Shown here piece after piece: positions 44,270 to 53,244 of a DNA stretch of 64,000 nucleotides (positions are counted from its first letter, which is position 1; each line of letters starts with the position of its first letter). The DNA is from Acinetobacter sp. UBA3106 (GTDB lineage: Bacteria > Pseudomonadota > Gammaproteobacteria > Pseudomonadales > Moraxellaceae). The notes below the pieces were generated by a model. That model was not told the DNA's origin and searched no databases. It worked only from the letters and a program-made list of their open reading frames with translations. Location of the stretch: contig DFAM01000023.1 in assembly GCA_002365595.1 (NCBI GenBank), forward strand, positions 81,801 to 145,800, written 5' to 3'. A program made the position numbers and the translations under genes.

Positions 44270-45479
44270 GATTGACTATACCCAATTCCCGGATAAACGC
44301 GGGCATTTCGGTATCCATGGCGGACGTTTTGTGTCAGAAACTCTAATGGCAGCATTAGAAGACTTAGAAAAACTTTATTCTCGTATGAAGGATGATCCTA
44401 AGTTTCTGGCAGAATTCGACCGTGATTTAGCCTACTATGTAGGTCGTCCTAGTCCTCTATATTATGCTGAACGATGGTCGAAGGAATTAGGTGGGGCGCA
44501 AATTTACTTAAAACGTGAAGACTTAAACCATACAGGCTCACATAAAGTCAACAACACCATTGGTCAGGCGCTTCTGGCTAAGCTTTCAGGTAAAAAACGT
44601 ATTATCGCTGAAACTGGCGCAGGTCAGCACGGTGTAGCAACCGCAACCATTGCAGCGCGTTTGGGCCTTGAATGTATTGTATATATGGGTGCAGACGACG
44701 TAAAACGTCAAGCCATGAACGTGTATCGTATGCGTTTGCTGGGTGCAAAAGTTGTTGCAGTAGAAAGTGGCTCTAAAACTTTGAAAGATGCCATGAATGA
44801 AGCAATGCGCGATTGGGTAACTAATGTTGATACCACATATTATGCAATTGGGACGGTAGCAGGTCCACATCCTTATCCGCAACTGGTTCGTGATTTCCAA
44901 TCAATCATTGGTCGTGAAGCGCGTAAACAAATTCAGGAACAGGCTGGCCGTCTTCCAGATGCATTGGTTGCATGTGTCGGCGGTGGTTCAAATGCGATGG
45001 GCTTGTTCTATCCATTCTTGAACGATGAAGATGTAAAAATGTACGGTGTTGAAGCAGCAGGTTTGGGGATTGAAACCGGTAAACACTCTGCGCCACTCAA
45101 TGCCGGTCATGTCGGGGTACTGCATGGTAACCGTACTTACTTGATGTCGGATGAACAGGGTCAGATCATTGAAACCCATTCAATTTCTGCCGGTCTGGAT
45201 TATCCGGGTGTAGGTCCTGAACATAGTTTCTTAAAAGATATGCACCGTGTTGAATATGTGCCGATCAATGACCAAGAAGCGCTGCAAGGTTTCCGTGATT
45301 TAACGCATATTGAAGGGATTATTCCTGCCTTGGAAAGTTCACATGCGATGGCTTATGTGACCAAACTTGCACCGACCATGGATAAGGATCAAATCATTAT
45401 TGCGACGGTTTCTGGTCGTGGTGATAAGGACTTGATGACTGTTGCCCGTATTGATGGCGTGGAAATGGTAGAGATGTAA
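44253..45479 (+). CDS. trpB: Tryptophan synthase beta chain
   Basis: PLP enzyme joining indole and serine to make tryptophan; works as an alpha2-beta2 complex with TrpA (encoded at 50268). 408 residues from a GTG at 44253, chosen because AGGAG at 44242-44246 is six bases upstream and the product then begins MDQQNKIDYTQFPDKRGHFG. The PLP lysine is in NHTGSHKVNNTIGQA. GGGSNAMGLF binds phosphate. The frame opens further upstream, inside trpF, but without a ribosome site. Overlap with trpF implies translational coupling. Confidence 0.97.
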   Translation: MDQQNKIDYTQFPDKRGHFGIHGGRFVSETLMAALEDLEKLYSRMKDDPKFLAEFDRDLAYYVGRPSPLYYAERWSKELGGAQIYLKREDLNHTGSHKVNNTIGQALLAKLSGKKRIIAETGAGQHGVATATIAARLGLECIVYMGADDVKRQAMNVYRMRLLGAKVVAVESGSKTLKDAMNEAMRDWVTNVDTTYYAIGTVAGPHPYPQLVRDFQSIIGREARKQIQEQAGRLPDALVACVGGGSNAMGLFYPFLNDEDVKMYGVEAAGLGIETGKHSAPLNAGHVGVLHGNRTYLMSDEQGQIIETHSISAGLDYPGVGPEHSFLKDMHRVEYVPINDQEALQGFRDLTHIEGIIPALESSHAMAYVTKLAPTMDKDQIIIATVSGRGDKDLMTVARIDGVEMVEM

Positions 45480-45550
45480 AAATTTTCCTAGTTCCTTTGT
45501 GGGAAAGAGGAAAAAAGCCCTCCTTTCTCAAAGGAGGGTGGGGAGGATTT

Positions 45551-45589
45551 AAAAAAATCGTGCCGAAGCAATTCAGCACGATTTTTTTT
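45551..45589 (+). terminator. Terminator of the trpFB operon
   Basis: Stem AAAAATCGTGC/GCACGATTTTT with a 12-base loop and T8 tail, 70 bases after trpB. Confidence 0.88.
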
Positions 45590-45644
45590 GAAATAGAAGT
45601 TTATCCAAAACGTGAACAAGTGAAGGCAACATGGTTATTGCCCG

Positions 45645-45680
45645 TTAAGCAGCATTACAGGGATGTAATGTCTGCTTAAC
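45645..45680. repeat. Long near-perfect hairpin
   Basis: GTTAAGCAGCATTACA (45645-45660) pairs with TGTAATG and CTGCTTAAC (45664-45680) with one bulged T. There is no T run, so it is not a typical terminator. Confidence 0.7.
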
Positions 45681-45843
45681 AAGATGGTTTTCTTGCGAAG
45701 CTTCGCTTCTCATTTTGCCGAAACAAAAGTTAGATATTTCCTACCAAAGAAAACTCTAGTCAAATTCAACTTTCTGGTTATGAAGATCTCTACATGTTGA
45801 CGGAGTCTTGCTGCTTATAACTCAAATATAAGGAGCTCGTAAT

Positions 45844-45980
45844 GTTACTTTGGATAAGCCCAAAGTAACCAAAGGCATTGTCATTCGCAAAACTCGTCTT
45901 ATACTTTCATGTGATTAATTTAGTCGCAAAAACATTTCTATCGAGTTGTGGTCTGCCTCGAACAATTGCGAATGACGTTT
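45844..45980. repeat. Structured intergenic repeat with nested inverted arms
   Basis: GTTACTTTGG/CCAAAGTAAC hairpin at 45844-45869, then GTCATTCGCAA (near 45882) paired at distance with TTGCGAATGAC (near 45974), enclosing a second pair AACTCG/CGAGTT. The first hairpin and its flank resemble the element at 40526. Confidence 0.6.
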
Positions 45981-46030
45981 CCGTGAATCGCAGATTCTTT
46001 GTAAAAATGCTTCAAAAGAAAGGAAATAAA

Positions 46031-46549
46031 ATGCCCAGCTTATTTATCGTCATGCTTGGTGGCCGTCATGCGCGTGCCAATACCGAAGTCCATGATGTGG
46101 TACTCGCCGTGGGGGATTCATTAGAAGAGACCTATCCTCAACTTAACACTGCATGGTTTGGCGAGCAAAAAGGCTTGCACATTGATGCCTGGGCGCAAAT
46201 CAATGGCGTAGAATTTAAAGGCATACATTATCAAATTCAATTTAGTAATGCCCAGCCGAACTCATCTGAACAAAAGCTGTTTTTAATTAATCTGGGTGGC
46301 TACGATGCCCGGGAGTTTGGGGAGCTGCATCGCTATGTTTTGGTTGTGGCGCAAAATGCGATGCTGGCAAAACAACGTGGTAAAGCTTACTTTGCCTCAC
46401 ATTGGAAAAAACAGCATACCGACCGAGTATTAGATGTGGACGATTGTATTGCGATTGATCAGGTACATGGCCGTTATGTGCATCTGATTGAAGGCGAGTT
46501 CAGTGGCAACCGTTGGGAAAATACGTATTTGATGCTATCTCATGACTGA
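46031..46549 (+). CDS. DUF1543 family protein
   Basis: 172 residues from the ATG at 46031, which follows AAAGGAAA; the open frame from 45878 upstream is inside the repeat and is rejected. MPSLFIVMLGGRHARANTEVHD and FLINLGGYDAREFGELHRYV match the DUF1543 family. DUF1543 proteins are small, soluble and of unknown function. Gene is isolated, with AT-rich DNA on its 3' side. Confidence 0.85.
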   Translation: MPSLFIVMLGGRHARANTEVHDVVLAVGDSLEETYPQLNTAWFGEQKGLHIDAWAQINGVEFKGIHYQIQFSNAQPNSSEQKLFLINLGGYDAREFGELHRYVLVVAQNAMLAKQRGKAYFASHWKKQHTDRVLDVDDCIAIDQVHGRYVHLIEGEFSGNRWENTYLMLSHD

Positions 46550-46722
46550 TTTATATGTGTTTGATTAATAAATTATATTTATAAAATATTAAATCAAAAG
46601 GAATAATATATATTTTTTGTATTTATTCGATGAAATCTGCTGATCGATACTTCTAACTTGGATTTATATAGGCATAATAAGCGTAAGAATTTATGATCTC
46701 TTGGCTAGATGGAATTTGATAA

Positions 46723-47715
46723 ATGGATTTGATTCAATCAAATGGACAACCGAATTATGGCCGCTTTAAGTCTCTCCCAAAAACCATCGATTTGAATCAA
46801 TACCAGTATAAGACGCCTTATGGAAAGGTCTTAACCGGTTGGCGCAAACGATTAAAATACAAAAAGTTTAAATTTTGCTGTATTCAGCATGAGCATTACA
46901 CGATTGGCCTGGCAATTGCCGATATTGCATGGGCAGGGCATGGCTTTTTTTATATTTATAATCATCAAAATCAGGAAGTTTTAGAATGGAATGCGATTAA
47001 CCTCTTATCGCGCAATACCGTGGTAGATGAGCAGCCGCTTTATAACCAGAGTTTTTTTTCCAAGTCACCTTTTCAAATTGATATTCAGCATGCCAACGGC
47101 GTACGTTACATCCATGTGACCAAATATGGTGAAATCAGGCTCAGTGCACGAATTTTCTGTGCCGGGACAGACCCGCTGAGTATGTGCAGCCCGACGGGAA
47201 TTAATGGTTGGACCTATACTCAAAAACTCACGACTTTGGCCTGTGAAGGCTTTTTTATTAATAAACAGCGTGAAACCATACAGTTTAATGAAAGGACTTT
47301 TGCCTCACTGGATGATACCTGTGGTTTTCTACGTCCGGAGACGGCATGGTTCTGGTTGTCGTGTAACTTTTGGGATCAAAACAATAACCGGATCGGCTTA
47401 AACCTGGCTTCTGGCGTGAATGAAAGTTTTGGCAATGAAAACTGCTTGTGGGTGAATGGCGTGCTGTATCCTGTAAGTGATGTTTTATTTCAGCATCAGG
47501 GGGATGATCATTGGACCATTCGCTCACTAGATGAAAAGTTAAACCTGGATGTAAAGACGGGTTGGCGTCGTTTTGAAAATCTGAATTTAAGACTGGTCGG
47601 CAGTCAGTTCAGTCAATGGCAAGCCAAAATTAGTGGCACCATTCAGCAAGATGATCAGGAAATTATTTTGCTCAATGAATATGGTTTGCTCGAGCAGCAC
47701 TATGCCAAGTGGTAA
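46723..47715 (+). CDS. DUF2804 family protein
   Basis: 330 residues, no signal or membrane segment. Characteristic blocks are NGQPNYGRFKSLPKTIDLNQ, IGLAIADIAWAGHGFFYIY and WFWLSCNFWDQNNNRIGLNLASGVNES, which match DUF2804, a family of unknown function with a likely beta-rich, lipocalin-like or hydroxysteroid-like fold. Isolated plus-strand gene, ended by a bidirectional terminator. Confidence 0.85.
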   Translation: MDLIQSNGQPNYGRFKSLPKTIDLNQYQYKTPYGKVLTGWRKRLKYKKFKFCCIQHEHYTIGLAIADIAWAGHGFFYIYNHQNQEVLEWNAINLLSRNTVVDEQPLYNQSFFSKSPFQIDIQHANGVRYIHVTKYGEIRLSARIFCAGTDPLSMCSPTGINGWTYTQKLTTLACEGFFINKQRETIQFNERTFASLDDTCGFLRPETAWFWLSCNFWDQNNNRIGLNLASGVNESFGNENCLWVNGVLYPVSDVLFQHQGDDHWTIRSLDEKLNLDVKTGWRRFENLNLRLVGSQFSQWQAKISGTIQQDDQEIILLNEYGLLEQHYAKW

Positions 47716-47741
47716 GCGCCAAGTGACCAATCTACAAAAAT

Positions 47742-47772
47742 AAAAAAGCCTGCAAATTATGCAGGCTTTTTT
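47742..47772. terminator. Bidirectional terminator
   Basis: Thirteen-base stem AAAAAAGCCTGCA/TGCAGGCTTTTTT with an ATTA-type loop, between the convergent DUF2804 and PF10118 genes. Confidence 0.92.
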
Positions 47773-47773
47773 T

Positions 47774-48652
47774 CTATTCTTTTGCCGCTTGCCAAAACGC
47801 TTCACCCGCTTGTATGGGATCGCCAGTTTCTTCTAAAGTTTTAACCCAGACATCATATTGGGCAATCACTGGATGCTGGCTAGGATGAAAATCCTTTTTA
47901 AACCAGTCACCGTATTGTTTATTCATTCGGGTCAAGATGCCACGTTTACCAAAAAACCACGGTAAGCCTTTGATATTCATTTGCAAACGTTGCAATCGAC
48001 TAAATCCGTCATGTTCTAACATCATGTTGGTGCGGTAAATGGTAAAGCCAAACATTAAAAATGTAGTCCACACCAAGGTGAATTTACGTGTAGATTCAGG
48101 CACATTACCAACCTGTTTCATCACGTCAAAAGCCACATCCCGATGTTCCATTTCTTCAATCGCATGCCAGGCAAATAGTGCGCGTACATAAGGATGAGCA
48201 TCGCGCAAAGTTTCTTTTTGGCTATAAAAGGTTTCCGCCATTAACGCCGTCAAGTGTTCAGCGGCAGCGGTCATGGCAATATTGTATTGTGGAGAGCGTT
48301 TTTCCAGTTCGAATTTAAAAATTTTATTTAAACGCTGGATAAACTGATCGACCGGCATGCCTTGTTCTTTCATGACCTGATTCATTTTGTCATGGGCAAT
48401 GCCGTGCTGTGCTTCCTGACGGATAAAATCTGCCACACGCTGTTTTAAATCCGGGTCGGTAATCTGGTCACGGAACAGTCGTACAGACTGAATAAAATAG
48501 CGTTCACCATCCGGAAAAGTCAGGCTGAGTGCATCAAACATTCGGGTAATAAACGGGTCGCCACCGAACCAGAAGCGAGGTACTTCATTCAGTTTGAAAT
48601 CCAGATTGCTACGAACCACAGGTTCGACTTGATGATGGACTATCGCATTCAT
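47774..48652 (-). CDS. Predicted metal-dependent hydrolase (PF10118 family)
   Basis: 292 residues from the ATG at 48652 (MNAIVHHQVEPVVRSN). The frame opens 114 bases further upstream, but that stretch is not family-like and is rejected. Histidine/glutamate-rich motifs suit a ferritin-like di-metal site: RQEAQHGIAHDKM, HLTALMAETF, WHAIEEMEHRDVAFD. The family is annotated as metal-dependent hydrolase without a proven substrate. It is divergent from an AraC regulator gene, 136 bases apart, which suggests that regulator controls it. Confidence 0.85.
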   Translation of the reverse strand: MNAIVHHQVEPVVRSNLDFKLNEVPRFWFGGDPFITRMFDALSLTFPDGERYFIQSVRLFRDQITDPDLKQRVADFIRQEAQHGIAHDKMNQVMKEQGMPVDQFIQRLNKIFKFELEKRSPQYNIAMTAAAEHLTALMAETFYSQKETLRDAHPYVRALFAWHAIEEMEHRDVAFDVMKQVGNVPESTRKFTLVWTTFLMFGFTIYRTNMMLEHDGFSRLQRLQMNIKGLPWFFGKRGILTRMNKQYGDWFKKDFHPSQHPVIAQYDVWVKTLEETGDPIQAGEAFWQAAKE

Positions 48653-48788
48653 ATTTATTTTATTCGAATCGCCTTGGATAGCTGTAGTATGTTGGGATTT
48701 TGCATATTTGTTTTGACAGTTATTGCCATTTTTTATACATTTTACGCCAAGGTGAAAATATCGCATGTCAAATTATAAGTGAATCATC

Positions 48789-49826
48789 ATGCAAGAATTA
48801 CAAATACCCAATGGTTATTTTCAACTCTGGAATATGTATCTGATAGAGCAGGGGCTCGACTTTCACACGCTTGAATTTTTAGCACCTTATTGGGACGATC
48901 TGGATCAGGTGCTGCAATTGCCTATTGATACCCAATCACCTTTTTCTTTTTTTTACAGCATTTTGCAATTAACCCGTGAGCAGCTGGATTGCCCGCAGCT
49001 GATTATTGAAATGGCCAAGCGCATTCGTCCTGAACATTTCGGCGTACTCGGTTATATGGCCACCCGAAGTAACAGTGTGGCTGAAGCATTGCAATATATC
49101 ATGCGTTTCAGCCGTCTGGTGATCGATGGTGCCGATGCGGTTCCGATACAGATGCATCAGCAGGGCAATGAAATCTGGCTGTTCTGGCCACTTTCAGATG
49201 AAAAATATGCCTTGTTAAATGAAATGACCATGGCGGCCATGGTGCATTTGGCCAAGCAAATTTTTCCCGATCCACCGAAATTTTTAAATATCCAGATGGC
49301 GCATCGAGCGCAAATGGCGCAATATCATTATCAAAAATTTTATGGTTGTGAGGTGCTGTTTGATCAGCCACGTTATGCCTATGTCATGAGTGTAGATAGC
49401 TTGACGTTGAAATCGGTATTGGCCGATCCGTCATTAATGCAGTTATTGCTGAAACAGGCCGAGGAGGCCATTGCACTCAAGCCAAGTTATGAAAGTCTAT
49501 TACAGCAAATCCATGCCGCAGTGGCTGAATATTTAAGACTGCATGCCACAGTGCCCAAAATTGATCAGATTGCAGATGAATTGCACCTGTCGACACGGAC
49601 GTTGCAGCGCCAACTGCAGGAGCAGAACACTTCATTTAAAAAATTATTGGAAGCAGAGCGGATGAAACGCTGTGAGCAGTTATTGCAGCAGAATTCCAGC
49701 TTCACTGATATTGCCATGCGCCTGGGGTATTCAGATCAGTCGGCATTGGCACGTGCTTATAAAGCCTATAGCGGTCAAACCTTATTACAACGAAAGCAGC
49801 AACTGAAAGCCCAATCTGAACTATAA
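48789..49826 (+). CDS. AraC family transcriptional regulator
   Basis: 345 residues. The N-terminal Arabinose_bd-type ligand domain (PEHFGVLGYMATRSNSVAEAL) is of the kind found in regulators of lipid or aromatic catabolism. The C-terminal AraC double helix-turn-helix is LPSKIDQIADELHLS-like (about residues 255-340), with LSTRTLQRQLQEQN and DIAMRLGYSDQSALARAYKAYSG. Divergent to the hydrolase gene, its probable target. Effector unknown. Confidence 0.92.
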   Translation: MQELQIPNGYFQLWNMYLIEQGLDFHTLEFLAPYWDDLDQVLQLPIDTQSPFSFFYSILQLTREQLDCPQLIIEMAKRIRPEHFGVLGYMATRSNSVAEALQYIMRFSRLVIDGADAVPIQMHQQGNEIWLFWPLSDEKYALLNEMTMAAMVHLAKQIFPDPPKFLNIQMAHRAQMAQYHYQKFYGCEVLFDQPRYAYVMSVDSLTLKSVLADPSLMQLLLKQAEEAIALKPSYESLLQQIHAAVAEYLRLHATVPKIDQIADELHLSTRTLQRQLQEQNTSFKKLLEAERMKRCEQLLQQNSSFTDIAMRLGYSDQSALARAYKAYSGQTLLQRKQQLKAQSEL

Positions 49827-49918
49827 AAAAATACCTTATTCCTGCCATTTTTTTTAATCAATACAAGTGTGGACATACACTTCATCTTAGGATTCGGCAG
49901 CCCTGAAAAATTCAAATT

Positions 49919-49949
49919 AAAAAACCTGCATCATAGAGTGCAGGTTTTT
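49919..49949 (+). terminator. Terminator after the AraC regulator
   Basis: Stem AAAACCTGCA/TGCAGGTTTT with an eight-base loop and a T run. Confidence 0.88.
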
Positions 49950-50172
49950 GCTATTTCATGAAATTTCAGTTTTAAAAGACAAGCTATTTATTTTTATAAA
50001 TTTTTTATAAGTAGGAAGAAGTTTATCTTCATTAGTGATATTTTTTTACATAGCAAAATTAGGCATCTTTGATCATTGAGAAAAAATCGTAAATATCAGT
50101 AAATGGTGTTCTCGGATTGTTCTGAAAAGATGAGATGGTAAGTTGAATGTAGCGCGAAATGCTCAAGCCCTA

Positions 50173-50200
50173 TTCAATGAGTAAAAAATAGCGTTACAAT
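50173..50200 (+). promoter_or_regulatory. Probable trpA-accD-folC promoter
   Basis: -35-like TTCAAT (50173-50178) and -10 TACAAT (50195-50200), 16 bases apart, 67 bases before the trpA ATG. The same TTACAATG -10 block precedes trpF (43550) and the baeS gene (31569). Confidence 0.45.
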
Positions 50201-50267
50201 GCGTTGTCTTGTATTTCTACAAAGCCAACTCCTCAGTTTTTTAATAATTCAAGGAAAGTACAACCCT

Positions 50268-51071
50268 ATGTCACGTTTAGCCACTCGTTTTGGACAGCTT
50301 AAATCTCAGCAGCGTAAAGCGCTCGTTTCTTATGTAATGGCTGGTGACCCTCATCCACAAGTAACCGTTCCATTGTTACACCAAATGGTTGAGGCAGGGG
50401 TAGATGTGATTGAGCTTGGACTTCCATTTTCAGACCCTATGGCAGATGGCCCCGTGATTGCCCTTGCAGCGGAACGCGCATTGGCTGGTGGTACCAATAC
50501 CTTAGATGCTTTGAACATGGTGAAAGAGTTCCGCCAAAAAGATACAGAAACACCGGTGGTTTTGATGGGGTATTTAAACCCTGTTGAAGTGATCGGTTAT
50601 GAAAAGTTTGTATCTTATGCCAATGAATGCGGTGTAGATGGGGTACTTCTAGTAGATTTACCGCCTGAAGAAGCCAAAAATTTAGATGACGTGTTGAAAA
50701 AATTCGACATGGATCAAATTTTCCTGCTTGCACCAACCTCGACTGATGAGCGTATTCAGCATGTGGCAAATCAGGCCAGTGGCTTTATCTACTATGTATC
50801 CTTGAAAGGGGTAACCGGTGCTGCAACTTTAGATGTTGCTGAAGCGGCAGCCCGTATCCAGAAAATTAAAGCTGTGACTGACGTTCCTGTGGGTGTCGGT
50901 TTTGGGATCAGCGATGCTGCCTCGGCAAAAGCCATGGGTGTAGCGGCTGATGCTGTGATTGTTGGTAGTGCATTTGTAAAACAGTTTGCGAACCTAGCGC
51001 CAGAACAAGCCGTTGTTGAAACGGTCAATAAAGTCAAGGAGCTTCGAGCTGCGCTCGATGAGTTAGTATGA
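50268..51071 (+). CDS. trpA: Tryptophan synthase alpha chain
   Basis: Cleaves indole-3-glycerol phosphate to indole, which is channelled to TrpB. 267-residue TIM barrel with ELGLPFSDPMADGPVI (catalytic glutamate and aspartate region), GVDGVLLVDLPPEEA and GFGISDAASAKA. The ATG at 50268 gives the proper MSRLATRFGQL start; the 23 codons open before it are not family-like. AAGGA lies upstream, slightly far. The stop overlaps the accD start (ATGA), so fatty acid and tryptophan genes share an operon. Confidence 0.97.
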   Translation: MSRLATRFGQLKSQQRKALVSYVMAGDPHPQVTVPLLHQMVEAGVDVIELGLPFSDPMADGPVIALAAERALAGGTNTLDALNMVKEFRQKDTETPVVLMGYLNPVEVIGYEKFVSYANECGVDGVLLVDLPPEEAKNLDDVLKKFDMDQIFLLAPTSTDERIQHVANQASGFIYYVSLKGVTGAATLDVAEAAARIQKIKAVTDVPVGVGFGISDAASAKAMGVAADAVIVGSAFVKQFANLAPEQAVVETVNKVKELRAALDELV

Positions 51072-51964
51072 ATCAAGAAGTGAAATCAGGAAAAATTCTT
51101 AGCCCAGCGACGCCGTGGACGGAACGTCATGTTCCGGGTATTCACACGCCCGATGAGCAAACCTCACTCAAAGCAACATTTACCGAGCCTACGATTGAGT
51201 GTCCTGAATGTCACGCACTGGTTACACGTACCGCGATGTCATTTAACGCCTATGTTTGCCCACAATGTGATGAACATTTGCGTATGAAAGCACGCGATCG
51301 CTTAAACTGGTTCTTTGATCAGGTTCAAAATGAACTGGGTCAGGAATTTGTGGCCAAAGACCCACTCAAATTTGTCGACAGCAAGGCATATCCAGACCGT
51401 ATGTCTGAAGCACAAAAGAAAACCGGGGAAACTGAAGCCTTAGTGGTGATGCAAGGTTTACTGAAAGGCATTCCTTTAATCGCATGTGCATTTGAATTCG
51501 ACTTTATGGGCGGTTCAATGGGTACTGTGGTCGGTGACCGTTTTGTGCAAGCGGCTGAACGTGCCATTAAAGCCAAACAGCCTTTAATCTGTTTCGCAGC
51601 TTCAGGTGGTGCACGTATGCAGGAAGGCATGTTGTCATTGATGCAGATGGCGCGTACTTCAGCAGCGATTCAACGCATGAAAGATGCAGGTTTACCGTAT
51701 TTAGTGGTACTTACTCATCCGGTTTATGGTGGTGTAACCGCTTCACTGGCAATGCTCGGTGATGTGCATATTGCCGAACCTAAAGCCATGATCGGTTTCG
51801 CGGGCAAACGTGTGATTGAGCAAACGGTACGTGAAAAACTGGAAGAACCGTTCCAGCGTGCAGAATATTTGCTTGATCATGGTGTAATCGATCAAATTGT
51901 TCACCGTCACGCATTACGTGATACTGTATATCGTATTGTAGCGAAACTGATGAATTTGTCTTGA
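51068..51964 (+). CDS. accD: Acetyl-CoA carboxylase carboxyltransferase subunit beta
   Basis: Part of the enzyme that makes malonyl-CoA, the first committed step of fatty acid synthesis; pairs with AccA. 298 residues. N-terminal zinc ribbon with C45, C48, C64 and C67 (ECPECHA, VCPQCDE), then the carboxyltransferase fold with GGSMGTVVGDRF, CFAASGGARMQEGMLSLMQM and HPVYGGVTASLAMLGD. Overlaps trpA by ATGA and folC by TTGA. Confidence 0.97.
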   Translation: MNQEVKSGKILSPATPWTERHVPGIHTPDEQTSLKATFTEPTIECPECHALVTRTAMSFNAYVCPQCDEHLRMKARDRLNWFFDQVQNELGQEFVAKDPLKFVDSKAYPDRMSEAQKKTGETEALVVMQGLLKGIPLIACAFEFDFMGGSMGTVVGDRFVQAAERAIKAKQPLICFAASGGARMQEGMLSLMQMARTSAAIQRMKDAGLPYLVVLTHPVYGGVTASLAMLGDVHIAEPKAMIGFAGKRVIEQTVREKLEEPFQRAEYLLDHGVIDQIVHRHALRDTVYRIVAKLMNLS

Positions 51965-53244
51965 ACACAGCACCACTTGCAACAGACTCTTTAAACACAT
52001 GGCTCGATTATTGGAGCCATGTTCACGTTACGGGTATTGATTTAGGTCTGGAACGGGTTATTCCAGTGGCTGAAAAGCTGGGAGTGACGCGTCCTCAGGC
52101 TAAAGTCCTAACAGTAGCGGGAACCAACGGTAAAGGCTCAACCACCACCACTTTGGCTGCCATTTTAAATGCGCAGGGCTATCAAGTGGGATTATATCAA
52201 TCACCGCATATTTACCGTTTTAATGAGCGGGTGAAACTGGCCGGGATTGAAGTGGATGATCAAACCTTGGTGGATGCATTTGTGCAAGTGGACCAGGCAC
52301 GGCGTGACTGTGATCTTACCCTGTCTTTTTTTGAAGCCACCACATTGGCGGCTTTTGTCATTTTCAATGCTAAACAATGTGATGTCTGGGTATTGGAAGT
52401 CGGTCTCGGTGGCCGTCTGGATGTCGTCAATGTGATCGATCCTGATGTCGCGGTGATTACCAACATTGGTCTCGATCATACCGACTGGCTCGGTGACACG
52501 ATTGAAAAAATTGCCTATGAAAAAGCCGGAATTATTCGTCCGAATATTCCTGTGATTTTTGGTGGTTTGCAGCAACTTCCTCAAGCCATTCAAAACAAGG
52601 TTGATGAATCTCAGGCGAAACTGTTTGCGGTCAACCGTGATTATTTTTATCAATATAGCGAAGATGGTCAGTCCTGGATGTTTGCCTCATCAGGCAGTAC
52701 CTTAAAACTTCCGCTCGGTGCTTTGGCACTGGAAAATATCTCTACAGCTGTTGCCGCGATTTTGCTGAGTGGTCTAAAAGTGACTCAAGCTGCCATTGCG
52801 CAAGGCATTCAAAATGCAAAATTGCCAGGCCGCTTTGAAATACGTCATATTCAAGATAAAACCGTGATTTTCGATGCCGGACACAATCCACATGGCGTAG
52901 AATTTTTGTTAAATCAGTTGCGAAAATTTTTAGAATACAATAAACAGTACACAGAAGTGATCAGTGTTTTTTCTATGTTGGCGGATAAAGATATCAATTC
53001 TGTCGTAGATTTATTGAAAGATACTGTTTTAACATGGAAAATCGCACCGTTAACCGTTCCGCGAGCAGCTGCAGTCGAACAGCTGGATGAAGCGTTAAAG
53101 GGCGAAACAGTACAACACTTCAATAGTGTTCAATTGGCTTTTAAATCAGCGCTAAATGAAACAAAAAATAATCAGCTGATCTTGGTATGTGGTTCATTTC
53201 ATACCTTAGAAGCGGTATGGGAGTATTTGGAAGAATGTCAATGA
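51961..53244 (+). CDS. folC: Bifunctional folylpolyglutamate synthase/dihydrofolate synthase
   Basis: Adds glutamate to dihydropteroate and to folates in the cytoplasm. 427 residues, Mur-ligase-like. P-loop TVAGTNGKGSTTTTLAA (about residues 51-68), Mg-binding DVWVLEVGLGGRLDVVNVI, DHTDWLGDTIEKIAYEKAGI, and LPGRFEIRH with IFDAGHNPHGVEFL. The start is a TTG at 51961 overlapping the accD stop. The stop overlaps the next gene (ATGA). Confidence 0.96.
   Translation: MNTAPLATDSLNTWLDYWSHVHVTGIDLGLERVIPVAEKLGVTRPQAKVLTVAGTNGKGSTTTTLAAILNAQGYQVGLYQSPHIYRFNERVKLAGIEVDDQTLVDAFVQVDQARRDCDLTLSFFEATTLAAFVIFNAKQCDVWVLEVGLGGRLDVVNVIDPDVAVITNIGLDHTDWLGDTIEKIAYEKAGIIRPNIPVIFGGLQQLPQAIQNKVDESQAKLFAVNRDYFYQYSEDGQSWMFASSGSTLKLPLGALALENISTAVAAILLSGLKVTQAAIAQGIQNAKLPGRFEIRHIQDKTVIFDAGHNPHGVEFLLNQLRKFLEYNKQYTEVISVFSMLADKDINSVVDLLKDTVLTWKIAPLTVPRAAAVEQLDEALKGETVQHFNSVQLAFKSALNETKNNQLILVCGSFHTLEAVWEYLEECQ

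Larger units (their letters stand above)
45480..46030. other. Composite intergenic region of hairpins after trpB
   Basis: About 550 bases with no credible gene. It holds, in order: a CCCTCCTTT/AAAGGAGGG hairpin (45518-45538), the trpFB terminator (45551-45589), a 16-base hairpin (45645-45680), a GAAGC-rich palindrome near 45694, and the long structured repeat at 45844-45980. It ends at the ribosome site of the DUF1543 gene. Confidence 0.6.
49827..50267. other. Intergenic region between the AraC gene and trpA
   Basis: About 440 bases. It holds the terminator at 49919 and, near the right end, the trpA promoter elements at 50173-50200. The middle is AT-rich with no gene seen. Confidence 0.5.

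Noticed and set aside
45878..46030. N-terminal extension of the DUF1543 protein
   Set aside because: Lies in the structured repeat; a proper ribosome site precedes the ATG at 46031.
48653..48766. N-terminal extension of the PF10118 protein
   Set aside because: Lys/Asn-rich stretch unlike the family, reaching into the AraC promoter region.
52201..52653. 150-residue minus-strand open frame
   Set aside because: Lies wholly inside folC, whose motifs are complete.
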